Of a stretch of 64,000 nucleotides of DNA, positions 13,801-23,887 are shown in pieces (positions within the stretch are counted from its first letter, which is position 1; every line of letters starts with the position of its first letter). Origin of the DNA: Ramazzottius varieornatus (Eukaryota > Tardigrada > Eutardigrada > Parachela > Ramazzottiidae); assembly GCA_001949185.1 (NCBI GenBank), contig BDGG01000001.1, positions 6,779,280 through 6,843,279 of the forward strand, in the 5' to 3' direction. A program made the position numbers and the translations under genes. The notes beneath the pieces are model-generated. The model made no database searches. It was not told where the DNA came from and saw only the letters and a list, made by a program, of their open reading frames with translations.

Positions 13801-16013
13801 GGCCAGACAAATATTTGGAGCAGAGCTAAGTTAGCACGCTATCTGCCAGGGCGGTACACTGTCGTTGTCGGCTGCGGCCTTCAATCGTGTCGAACACTAG
13901 GCCAGTTTCTTCCCCTCTCTTCACTCTGCAGTTAAAGGCGAAAGTCATGCAGCGAGGAAGGAAGGATGGATGAAGCCGCATGTACCATAGCCCAAGCAAG
14001 TCATCCAGCTGTGTTGAAAGAGATTGCTGTTGGGGACGATGGGGATGGGCACTTGCCATAGACTGATACGTCGTCGCTGGAGCTACCATAGACTGACTGT
14101 CCAAAGCTAGTCTTCGATCCTTCCGCTGCCCTTCCAGCCAAGGGCCGACATACTGGCCGTATCCTGGCACGCATCAGAGAGCTGAAGCATTGCCTGATCG
14201 ATCCAAATTGCCTGTGGCACTGTTGAAGGTTTTCCCCCGCGCCGGCTCAACAGTCACTCCATCTTCCCGCCTGGACCCTTTCTTCCCTCTCTCTGTGCGT
14301 AACCTGATATGGACAGTACGTGCATGTGATTGATAAAGGACGGTACAGCCCGAGCTTTCTCGCTGTGTAAAGGCGAACTTTCAACGTGCTTTCAACACCT
14401 TTTGTCATTACTGTACATACTGCAGCAGGGCCCAAATGCCCGTAGAGAGAGTTAACGGTTGCGTCATTCTGTTATTACAGCTGCGGCAATTTTCCTTTGC
14501 GGAACTCAGGTCGCTGCATGGTCACCATAAAAAAGACGTAGATTATACATATGGGATCACTTGCTTACCACCTGGTGGGACTTGGTACTCGGGCTAGATA
14601 CTTCGGTTTCAACTGGCATCTTATGCGTACTCGAACATTACCGCATTCGCAGACGTTTTCCGCACAGCGGAAAGACATGGCTTCTGTCGTTCGTTTTACA
14701 CTGCAAGGTTTGCATCGTGGGTCGAAGCTGGTCCGTACGCGTCGTGCCAAGGCAAGCTCAAGTAGCTCTCCATCAACGCTGGGCCTGTCATTTTCTTTCC
14801 ATCCACTCTATTTATCTCCACCACGCAGAACCAACCCTTCAGCTACCAATTTGAGTTCCCCAACAGCGTGCGCACATAGGCTTACCATCAGACAGGGTCT
14901 CTGGTTGTTTTCAATCAGAGATATGCATGTAAGACAGTAATATGGCTACGTTGATTCGGCGGATGTTGCGTTATTTGATCCAAACCATGATATGGACACT
15001 GCGTTTAATTTCCGCCTTGTGCGCTCTCCCGCCTTTGATGGCCTAAGTGATATTTGTGTTATAAGAAACAACATGTGTTTCATGGCAAAAAGATCGATGG
15101 CTGGTTTTTCACTTAGGTCGACGGTCGAGTGCGCCTCAGTCCACATCTTAAACTCAGCAAAGGCCTTGCTTGCGTGCGCGTCTACTCCATTGAGAAAAGG
15201 ATGCATGGTGTACTACTATAGCAGCGGTGCTCTATGACTTAAACGTGCTTGGTTATACCAGCGATCATTCTTTTCTCAGCACAGGCCAAAGATGCCTGTC
15301 GGCATTACTGTCTTAAGTACAAAATTCAAATATTTACTGATAACTGCAATTTGACCAATTCCCGTTGCTAAACTAACGGTGTCGCACTTGCGGGACAGCA
15401 GTTTCGAATTCAGGTACAGCCTGTCCGGGCTGACTTGCTACCACCTAAAAAGCAAGCTGCTGGCGATTGGGTCACGGTCGAACCTTGAAATTAATTTCTC
15501 GTGATCTATCAACCTTTTGGCCACATCAGAGAACCTTAGTGGCGAAAAATCGGTTCACATGAAATCAAGATCGAAACGAACCTGATGGGTGAACAAAGAG
15601 TAAAATACAACAACTGTCGCGTTATCCAGAATTCGTTTTTCGTTTTGCTTGAGGTTCTGCGGTAGCTTCGCTGGGTATAGTTAGCATGGACAAAGTAGCA
15701 TGGATCTACGCTCAGAACAAGAGCTGCGATTTTTCCCGCAGGTTCTCCGGTAAAATGGTCGACAGTTTTGGTCCATTTGCCAATTTAGCTTAGCATCCGT
15801 GCAATACTTTCTGATTTTTCATGGCACCCCGGATAGTCTCTTGCTTGTTGAAACCAAACAGGGGCTTGGTACTCGAACACTGAATTTTAGAGACGACGTT
15901 TCGATCAGGAACAGAGGTCTCCCCCACCGGACACATACTGATCAACTTTTTTCCAAACTATTTCTTTACTTATGCGAATGTGGTTTGTCTCAGTCGAAAG
16001 AGCTTGAATAGTT
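7801..16013. other. Long stretch without a recognised gene
   Basis: Upstream of the first UNC80 exon I could identify. Open frames here are short, overlap on both strands and match no family I recognise. It probably contains the UNC80 promoter and first exon. Other contents are a foldback repeat (11521-11704) and an 18-base direct repeat, TTGGTTGATGGCGAGCCC, at 8346-8363 and 9030-9047. Confidence 0.5.
11521..11704. repeat. Foldback repeat, copy 2
   Basis: The left arm (TTAACGTACTTTGCCAACTG, then GGCATGGACAAGTATT) is matched in inverse orientation by the right arm (GCTTTCGCTCCGTTGCCAAT, TTTTGTCCATGCCAATAATT). The centre carries GGCCAGCTAG and AACCAATCAAATAAATCAA, shared with copies 1 and 3. 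Confidence 0.7.
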
Positions 16014-16216
16014 GTACACGCAAGACGAGAAATTATGTTACAGTAAAAATTATGGGACAGGCGGAAAGGACGGCGAAATGGAAGTTCGACCGTAGAAAAG
16101 TATCGAAAAATGTATTACTGTGAATCGGTCGCGTACGTACGTGCTCCCGTACCGCCGTAGCGAAAAGACCTGTACCACGTTTTTTACTGTACCGTAATTT
16201 CTCGTCCTGCGTGTAC
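16014..16216 (+). mobile_element. MITE-like element, copy C
   Basis: The ends are GTACACGCAAGACGAGAAAT and the inverse CGTCCTGCGTGTAC. The interior contains GGGACAGGCGGAAAGGACGG, TCGACCGTAGAAAAGT and TGTGAATCGGTCGCGTACG, shared with copy D at 23695 in the same orientation and copy B at 18788 inverted. No coding capacity. Confidence 0.75.
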
Positions 16217-16447
16217 AGTATATGAAATACGAGGGAACGGATGAAAAAGACTCAAATCGGATTTTTGAAGCGCGTCGTTTCATCTGGTAGCAAGTTGGCC
16301 CGAACGGACTGTATCAATCGTCGTCAAGACGGAATTTGCCTACGATGTACTCCCTAGAGTTACATTGTTGCATGTGTGGCGAATGACGTGATTTAGCGCA
16401 GCAAGTGGTGGGTGAGGCTGTGCAAGGACGGAAAATGTGAGGCACGT

Positions 16448-18262
16448 TTACAAAAATTCGGGAAGGAATGCCGCTCGCCGGTCAAACTTATCCAAATCAA
16501 ACAGTTCAAAACTACCAATGTCTCCGCCCTTCGCAACGTAAGACCGCAGCATCGGACCGAGAAAATCCCTTTGTGGTCGACTTCTTTCTTGCTGTCGCTC
16601 ACGCAATGGCAAAGACTGCACAGGGTCAGGGAAACTGAAGGTCGGTTCGCCGTCGGCCAGATACCCAAAACCGGGATGAGGTCGCGTTAGTTTCTTGGTG
16701 GAACCTTCCGGACCAAATCTGTCCCCTCTGCCAGCAGCGCCATCTATCGCCGTGAACGACGGGAAAGTTCCTCGATCGATATGTTGAGCTGTGTGGGAGG
16801 CCTGCGGTGTCTGGCCTTCTGCTGGGAAACCTCTCAGCTCGTTCACAGGTGACGCGTTGGGTATATCCGCGTTTTTGAAGGTGGGTTCACGGCCAAATTT
16901 CCTGGGGTTGGGAACATTTGGGACATTCTCGAACTGCCTGGAATTCTGGACCCTTTCGAAGGGCGGCTCTCGATAATCCCGACGGTGTCCGGTTCCGCCG
17001 AATGGAAGTTCGAAGGTGATATCAATAGCTTCTTCGCTGTTATCGAATGGGCGTGGTCGAGAAGGTGCGAACGATGCGGTACTGAGGCCTGAGCGAGAAG
17101 CAGAATATCCACCATAGGGGAATTTCCGGTACTCCTCCGCGTTGTACGGAATGGTGCTTTTGCTGTGGTACACGGCAAAGGCGTCTTGATTGACTGAACC
17201 AGACGCCATCATTGGGTCCTCCACGATGGCCGGTATCCGGACTTTGTACGGGCTCGAGGTTGCTGGATGATAGGCCGCGATGACATCATCGTACGTGAAG
17301 GACTTTTTTGGCCCACTGCTGTGCTTGTACGGCTTCGGTTGTTTGTAGTACGTCGGGTCATAAACCATCTCCGGTGGATGGTAGGGACTGCCGACAGAGT
17401 AGTCGACAGGGAAGTGTCGGGACGGAGAAGTATTGTAAAGGAGATCGGGTTTACGAGGTGGAAAGAAGGAAGCGTTGGCGGGGTCGAGGGAACTCCACGG
17501 TTCCTCACTAAATAGTGTAGAGGGCGCTTTCTCAAGCTTACGATGAAAATTGTCGGTAGACCTTGGTTTGCCATCTGTAAAGGCGCCGAAAGATATTGGA
17601 TTGTCGCATTTGTATGTACGTTTCGGGCCTCGAAGAGAGGAATGTAAATGCTTACAGTAATACAAGTCGTACATCCACTGTTTCGGAGAAGGTGAATCGC
17701 CAGTCATGGTCGCATCCTCCAAACGGTGAGCTTTGGTCCTTCGGCGTGGCTCGGGTTGGTCGTGCGGGAGTGGTAATTCTGGGAGGAAGACAGGCGAGTT
17801 GGGTGTATCAGCGTAAGTCGATCCGACACGTGTAACATTCTTTCCAGCGAACTGGCTGGGCAGTGGTTTTTCGATGTGCTCCGTGCTAAAGTCCGCAGAG
17901 TGGGAAACTTTGGGAACCTTGACAATATCCATCGGCATGTGTTTTTGTTGTCTGACCGGAGACTTCGGTGGAGGGAAGATGGAAGTTTGAGGAGCATGTG
18001 GAGGATAGTCGGACATACCGGTGTAAGAAAGGGCAGGTGAGACTTCCAGATTGCCCGATGTCAAGTCGGCTCGGAATACCTGCATGTCCCCCAGACTGAC
18101 GGTGAGCGCGGTTGGAGCAGTATCGTTATGCCGCGAGATGGGCGACACGGCGGCAAATCCTGTAGCTGGGGCTTTGGGTGTGGAGGACCTCATGCTATAC
18201 ACGTATACGTGCCGGATTGAGACTAAGATAATCATGAAGGAGCATATCCAAGACTGAGCCAT
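16448..18262 (-). CDS. Secreted, probably disordered orphan protein (604 residues)
   Basis: A single uninterrupted frame of 604 codons, by far the longest in the window and unusual here because every other long gene is split by introns. The first 23 residues form a hydrophobic segment that looks like a signal peptide (CSFMIILVSI, ending near VYVYS). The rest is rich in Pro, Ser, Tyr and charged residues, with repeated tyrosine-proline phrases such as SPYHPPEMVYDPTYYK and KPYKH, few cysteines (a pair near residues 210-226) and possible N-glycosylation sites (NVT, NAS). No catalytic domain or known family was recognised. The composition suggests an extracellular matrix or cuticle-type protein, but that is inference. 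The start is the first in-frame ATG and directly precedes the hydrophobic segment. It is a real gene with high probability; its function is unknown. Confidence 0.75.
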   Translation of the reverse strand: MAQSWICSFMIILVSIRHVYVYSMRSSTPKAPATGFAAVSPISRHNDTAPTALTVSLGDMQVFRADLTSGNLEVSPALSYTGMSDYPPHAPQTSIFPPPKSPVRQQKHMPMDIVKVPKVSHSADFSTEHIEKPLPSQFAGKNVTRVGSTYADTPNSPVFLPELPLPHDQPEPRRRTKAHRLEDATMTGDSPSPKQWMYDLYYCKHLHSSLRGPKRTYKCDNPISFGAFTDGKPRSTDNFHRKLEKAPSTLFSEEPWSSLDPANASFFPPRKPDLLYNTSPSRHFPVDYSVGSPYHPPEMVYDPTYYKQPKPYKHSSGPKKSFTYDDVIAAYHPATSSPYKVRIPAIVEDPMMASGSVNQDAFAVYHSKSTIPYNAEEYRKFPYGGYSASRSGLSTASFAPSRPRPFDNSEEAIDITFELPFGGTGHRRDYREPPFERVQNSRQFENVPNVPNPRKFGREPTFKNADIPNASPVNELRGFPAEGQTPQASHTAQHIDRGTFPSFTAIDGAAGRGDRFGPEGSTKKLTRPHPGFGYLADGEPTFSFPDPVQSLPLRERQQERSRPQRDFLGPMLRSYVAKGGDIGSFELFDLDKFDRRAAFLPEFL

Positions 18263-18787
18263 ACCTATCCCAGGTAAAATTGCAGTCTAGAGTTTAGACT
18301 GTGGAGGCTATCAATATTACCAGGCGGAAGAAAACTCAGGTAATAGTGAGATGCCAAGAAAGGAGCATGACACGCGGTACACTGAGTTTTAATATGAGCC
18401 GGTGAAAAATTTCCATGGTTAGATGCTTTGGTGGTGTCAGTCCGAGACTCAGTGGTTCAATAGTAGGAAATGGAACCAGCTTTGTCATCGTCATTAAACT
18501 GACAAGCATGCAAATGTGCAGGAAGGATTGACACCTGTGAAATGAGCGGCAGCGGTCAAGACCGGCCGACCACCGTTGATAAACCTGTTGCCCGCAGTGG
18601 TCCGTCTCTGTAGTGGTCAACGTGTATGACGACAATTGCTTCCGTAAAGCTCACTGACTTGGTGATTTCTTTGCATATCTCATCTTGAATATAAAGTGTA
18701 AAGCTCAATTACATACACGGGGTACTACACCAGTAAACCACAGGCACAGATGTGAGTGCGTAATTCTGTTGTGGCTCGCGTTTTCCC
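18263..18787. other. Intergenic, nothing recognised
   Basis: Upstream of the 604-residue gene. It holds only short overlapping frames and should contain that gene's promoter. No clear TATA box or other element was picked out. Confidence 0.4.
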
Positions 18788-18973
18788 GTACACGTACGAT
18801 GGGAAATTATGGGACAGGCCTTTTCGCTGCGGCGGTTTGGAAGCACGTACGCACACGACCGATTCACAGTAATACACTTTTCTACACTTTTCTACGGTCG
18901 AATTTTCATTTAGCTGTCCTTTCCGCCTCTCCCATAACTTTTACTGTCCCATAGTTTCCCATCGTGCGTGTAC
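18788..18973 (-). mobile_element. MITE-like element, copy B
   Basis: Ends GTACACGTACGATGGGAAAT and the inverse TTTCCCATCGTGCGTGTAC. This is the cleanest copy, with TATGGGACAG near the left end answered by CTGTCCCATA near the right end. It lies between the 604-residue gene and the PGAM5-like gene. Confidence 0.8.
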
Positions 18974-19126
18974 TACAAAAACTAATAGTATACGGAAATT
19001 TGAACGTCGTTCAATCGGAGCGAAACTGTAACAAGATCATGTCTTGGGTGCTCTTTACAATCTTCACAAAGAACCATTTTTTGCGGCTTTTTGGGCAATC
19101 GAGAAGAGCCAACCAACGCCCATTTA

Positions 19127-21247
19127 CTATGTATCCGTCCTCAGATCAGTTGTATTTGGTGCCGTGGTGTAACTATCCATACCGACCCACTTGGCGTTGG
19201 ACGCCGTGATGAGATTGCGCGGTAGATGGCTGAACTCTCCGTATTCTCGTAAGAGAACCCGACCGTCCGGTGGGATTTCTATTCTTGTAACACTTCCGTG
19301 TATCAGGGGCATGCCGATCGATCCCATGGGGAGCTGCATCGACCTGCATGTACAAAAATAATGCCTAGTCATACAGCGCCACAGGGAAGACATCTCGGGA
19401 CACTTTCTGCGGCAACGTGCCTTTCGGTAAAATATCTGATAATGCTGGAATGTGTCATGATCAGCTCATAAGACGTGGTCTTCTGTTCCGGCGATGCTCG
19501 GTGCATAATAGTGTTAAATGCGATTTGCCGTCGTTCCTTATCTTTCTGCAAAGCAAAAGACTAATAATTTCAGAACACAACTGTCAGGCGTCAGGCTCCC
19601 TTGCCGCACATAGCGCGGTCCGTACGTACCTCATCAGCACAGCTCCAAATAAGAGGTGTTGACTCCAGCGTTATGTTGGGATCCAAGTGTTTGGCTATGA
19701 TGGAGGCGGCCTGCTTAGTCCGAAGCTTACTAGAATGGACAAAGGTCTTGTGCCATTTGACTTTAAGCATACTCAAGGCGAGTCCCGTAGCCTCCATTTG
19801 TTCCATTCCTGCAGGCAATGAAACCTTTCTCCAATTCGGCCTCGGTGCAGCACTTAACCTCAACCCGGCATTGAAATGGGGTCTTACCGAGAGATGTCAT
19901 AGTAATCTGTTCCTCAGGTAAGCTAAATAGATAATGTCCATGACGAATTAGAAAGACGACCCTCGTGGCCGTTACGTTGTGCTGCCCAAGAACAGGTTCT
20001 CGCCCATCCCAATCTGCAAAACAATAATGCCCATTACAAGTAATTTTGACCGGATAGGCTTTCAGTCCCTGGATATTACTGTAGGCCTAGGCAGAGATAT
20101 TTCTCATACTCTGTAGCCATCGTTCGCCCTCGTATATGGTCTCTTCCGGGTCCCACGAGTTGTTTAAGGACTTATTGCTCTTAGGAAACTCCACTGCCAG
20201 AACGTTGTACAGTTTCTCTGTCGCATTGGTCAGGTCCAAGTGCTTGCTGGCTTCTCGCAGCTGGATTTGGTATTGACGGTTCTTCACCTTCTCTGCAGCA
20301 GAACAGGAGCTAAAATATCGTTCTCTGTATAAGATGACTTTTGGATCAACGCTTGTAAATTTTGAAACGTACCCAAAGTAAGTTGGTTTGCAATTTGGTC
20401 GTTTTCCAGCTTCAAAGCAGAGTTAGCGTTTTCAAATATGACTTTCAGCTCCTGCGCGTTCGCCCTTTCCTTCTCGGTGGTATTCAGCTGAGTCCAAAGT
20501 TCCAGGAAGGCTTTTTTGGAAAACGACAGTTCTCTTCTCGCATCTTGTAGTTCTTTCTCCAGTTGAACCGTTTTCTAAACCAAGAACCATAACGTCAGCA
20601 CTGTCGGAAATTGAAGCTGTAGGTGTCGTGTGTTCAAACGTCGAAAAGTGGCAAATCTAGCGAGCACAATGCCAGTTATAATTCACGAGGAAAAACAGAT
20701 TTAAGGTATTGGTATGATTCACCTTCCGAGAAAACTCTGCGTCGAAATCGGTGGATTTCGTCGTCGCTGTTGACGCTGGAACTTGTGGGCGGAAATCGAA
20801 AACTTCGCCGTTAGTTGGTCTACTAGCGGGATTTTCTTCTTGTTGATACCCTCCTGATACCGGTCTCAGTCTTCTGAAAGATAATTGGTGATGGGCTGAA
20901 CCCGGAAAGACGGGGTGATCATGCTGGACTGTCATATCTCCTTCCGCCGGCGGACGAAGATGGACAGCCTGACTGATGCGCGACGCGAGGGTTTCATGAA
21001 AAGAAGTTTGGAAGGCAGCATCCGCTCGAGTTCGTCCCGCCGACTGCTCGTTGGAGCCAAGGCGGTTGTTCAGCGCTTCTTCTGATGTTGCTATACTGTC
21101 GGACACTGGATACTGGCCATTGTCAAAGGCGAACAAGGAACGTTCAGCGGCACTCTTGACTCCTTGACGAGATACCGATGCGGAAGTACGGAGATCCAAG
21201 AGAACGACAAGGCTTACCAGTAGAATAAATTGGCATTGACGAGCCAT
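19127..21247 (-). CDS. PGAM5: PGAM5-like phosphatase with long amino-terminal extension
   Basis: A histidine-phosphatase-superfamily protein of the PGAM5 type, which acts as a serine/threonine or histidine phosphatase, usually in mitochondria. Seven exons: 20723-21247, 20373-20574, 20110-20292, 19888-20013, 19630-19808, about 19402-19545 and 19127-19333, giving about 521 residues against 289 in human PGAM5. Order of parts: a hydrophobic segment at residues 4-20, a 150-residue Ser/Arg-rich region, a coiled coil (LEKELQDARRELSFSKKAF), a WDP motif followed by NWDGREP like the PGAM5 multimerisation motif, the catalytic VVFLIRHGHY, then VHSSKLRTKQAASII, YELIMTHSSIIRY (second catalytic His), and HGSVTRIEIPPDGRVLLREYG near the end. 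The last internal junction was set by matching the human spacing. The family call is firm. Whether the hydrophobic start is a mitochondrial anchor or a secretion signal cannot be told. Confidence 0.88.
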
Positions 21248-22308
21248 CTCGAATATAGCTTAAGAAATAACCATCAAAGCATGCGAATGTTTGAAAACAC
21301 GCAGGAACGGCAGATCAGCTGAGACTGATGCGTACGACTGCGGTGCGGTGCGGCTACGACGAGTGCTCGCAGGTACTTCAAATTTTGTGCCACATTCTTG
21401 GAAGATGCTGATATGTTCGTCAAGTAGATCGTGACAGTTTTTGCCTAGTATGGAACCTACTAGGGAATGCAGTATGGAGTCTACGAAGGAATGCAGAGTC
21501 AGCATGTCTCCACCAATTGTCAGCCTGCACATTACTTTTGTCTGTGCCGGGAGACTCAGACAGCATAAAACAAAGAGCTGTCCACAAAAGACTTTAATGT
21601 ACTGTAGACTGTGGCATGAGAAGAACTTCTGTTATTGTTATCGACACTTGCCGCTCGTCGAGCCTGCACTGTATTCTATGTAGATTCATGGTTCGAACAT
21701 ATAATTATACCTATGTACGTACCAGTGTTAGCGCACTAAATCATTGGTCCGTTGCGGATTCATTCCTCCCTGGAACTACTGTTGGATGCCCATTCAATAA
21801 GCATCCAACTTTGAAGAAAGAAACGGACAACAGAAATGTAGTACACGTACTTTGCCTAATTATGAGCAAGGAATTTTGGGCACCAGCTGAAACCGACCAA
21901 TCAATCGAAGTCCTGCCACTGCCCAGAATTTTGTCCATTCCTATAATTATGCAACGTACGTGTACATCGCATTCTGTTTCGCATTTCTGTATACGAATAT
22001 AGCTATGTGCCTTCGAAAATTCAGATTGCATGCGCAGGGACATAGTTTCAACGGCGAATACCAAGATATCGTAACGACTTCGGGTAGGCAGCTTTTTGGT
22101 GACCCCTATCTGATGCACTACTACCTGACATGGATTCAAAATAACCCAGCTTGAGTCCATACCAAAAACCATGTTTTCCACAGCATAGAAAAATACTGTT
22201 CAGGTAGCAGAGACCCTCTCTCCGCTAATTGGTAGGAGCAGGTACTGATATAGAATGGGGAGCAGGATTCATATCACCTTTTGAAAATGGCCGATGATAT
22301 AGAGATTA
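21248..22308. other. Intergenic with foldback repeat
   Basis: Upstream of the PGAM5-like gene. Short frames only, apart from the foldback repeat at 21841-21963. It should hold that gene's promoter. Confidence 0.4.
21841..21963. repeat. Foldback repeat, copy 3
   Basis: Terminal arms GTACACGTACTTTGCCTAAT and ATAATTATGCAACGTACG are near-perfect inverse copies. Internal CACCAGCTGAAACCGACCAA resembles the core of copies 1 and 2. This is the shortest of the three copies. Confidence 0.75.
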
Positions 22309-22680
22309 CTGCGGCCGGATGGTTCTGATAGTCCCGCTTTGCACTGTTGCATTCCTCTCCACTGCCGTCAAAGCCTCAGCTTGGTTCTTATTCCGGGGGT
22401 ATATGATCCCTGCTAATGCGAAATCCTCCCATGTGGACACGACAACTGCTGGGAAGCTTCTGCGAATTCGTATAAATTAATGTTCTGTCGGTAACACCGA
22501 TGGTCTTAAACTTTACTATGTACTTCCACTTTGCTGAATCTTGCGATGCCATCGAGTAGCTCAAAGTCTCCACTGGACACATTCAGTTGTATCAGCACGT
22601 AGCTTGGCGAAAGTACACCATCCTGATTGACGTCGAATTGTTGAAGAAGCGGATGCTCTATTGCTCGGTCGGCGCTTCAG
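22309..22680 (-). CDS. Possible 3' exons of an unidentified gene
   Basis: Two minus-strand frames look coding. The first, about 22504-22665, reads EHPLLQQFDVNQDGVLSPSY and contains a D-x-N-x-D-G calcium-loop pattern like an EF-hand or FG-GAP loop. The second, about 22309-22460, reads FPAVVVSTWEDFALAGIIY and ends at a stop. Each follows a plausible acceptor. A further frame at 22700-22950 contains KCSGAAGRYYYMYYYNKPG. I could not join the three with confident splice sites and do not recognise the family. It could be a real small gene, a decayed one or chance. Confidence 0.25.
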
Positions 22681-23694
22681 AGCTCAACCTCCAATGCCGT
22701 CTGAAGTCACGTCGTAGAACTTTTAACAAGATACTCGTACGAAAATGAGTCGAGCAGTCTGCGCCAGGTCTTTGCCAGGCCATTGCCTGGACGATACAAA
22801 AGAAGACTGACTCGTTCGTGATGGCGATGAGATTATTTCCGGGTTTGTTATAATAATACATGTAGTAATAACGACCAGCAGCTCCTGAGCACTTTGCCTT
22901 GTCACTGAGGGGCGTAACCCTGAAAACGCAGAGTAGCAGAAGATTCCGGTATTTTTTAGTAGCTGCCTTCCCTGCCACTTCATAGTTGCGGCAGCAGGTT
23001 TTTGCACACCGAATTCTGGAAAGTCGATAATCATAACTGTGATATCGATGGGTACGTGAAAGCAGTTCGGAGGAGAAAAGAAGGCCGCCATTTCGGTTCA
23101 ACAGGACATGCGTCAAAGCTGGGCGAGGTTGTGGTTTATTATGGGTTTGATGGAGGGGACTAGTCGTAAGCTCCCAACTGAGGTCCAGTTTCGGCAAGCA
23201 GACTGCTTGCGATCAGAGCATCTCCGCTTGTCCTGATAAATCAGCTCGCGGGAATGACGGCAAAAACAGTTACAGATAGGACGATCATGTCTTGGCACCT
23301 ACGTGTAGAGTAAGGAGGCCACTGCAGATAGTTCTCTCTCGTAAGTTACCGAGACCCCGCAGACGTTCACTCTACTTTCCATGTTGCGGAACATGCATTG
23401 CCCACCCCAGCATTCACCTCCTCTTACACATGTACCGGAAGCAACTCAACGAACTGCAGGATCGAGCTTTTTTTCTCGGGCGTAAGCTGCGCTATTGCAA
23501 CTCGATGTTGAGACGGCGACAAAAAATTTTCAAACCCATTCAGAAAGTCAGTATCTTCGCGATCTTGAGTAGTTAGGAGCCCAAAGATGCTGCTTTTCTT
23601 GCGAAGTAACGAACCCGGCTGTGGGTCCAGGACCAGTACCTTACCAGTGGCGCCACTCCGGGGGCCAAACAACGAACCAGGCCGTAAGATATCT

Positions 23695-23887
23695 GTAAAC
23701 GCACGATGGCAAATTATAGGACAGTAAAAATCGCGGGACAGGTGGAAAGGACGGCAAAATGGAAAATCGACCGTAGAAAAGTGTGTTACTGTGAATCGGT
23801 CGTGTACGTACGTGATTCCGTACCGCCCTAGCAAAAAGGCCTCTCCCGTAATTTTTACTGCCCCATGATTTCCAATTGTGAGTGTAC
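23695..23887 (+). mobile_element. MITE-like element, copy D
   Basis: Begins GTAAACGCACGATGGCAAAT and ends TTCCAATTGTGAGTGTAC. It shares GACAGGTGGAAAGGACGG, TCGACCGTAGAAAAGTG and TGTGAATCGGTCGTGTACG with copy C. Confidence 0.75.

Noticed and set aside
21260-21532. 90-codon minus-strand frame just upstream of the PGAM5-like start.
   Set aside because: It is out of context for a separate gene and more likely promoter or untranslated leader.
22658-23197. 179-codon minus-strand frame as a complete gene.
   Set aside because: It has no recognisable fold or convincing start context, and neighbouring frames are as open. Kept only as part of a tentative finding.
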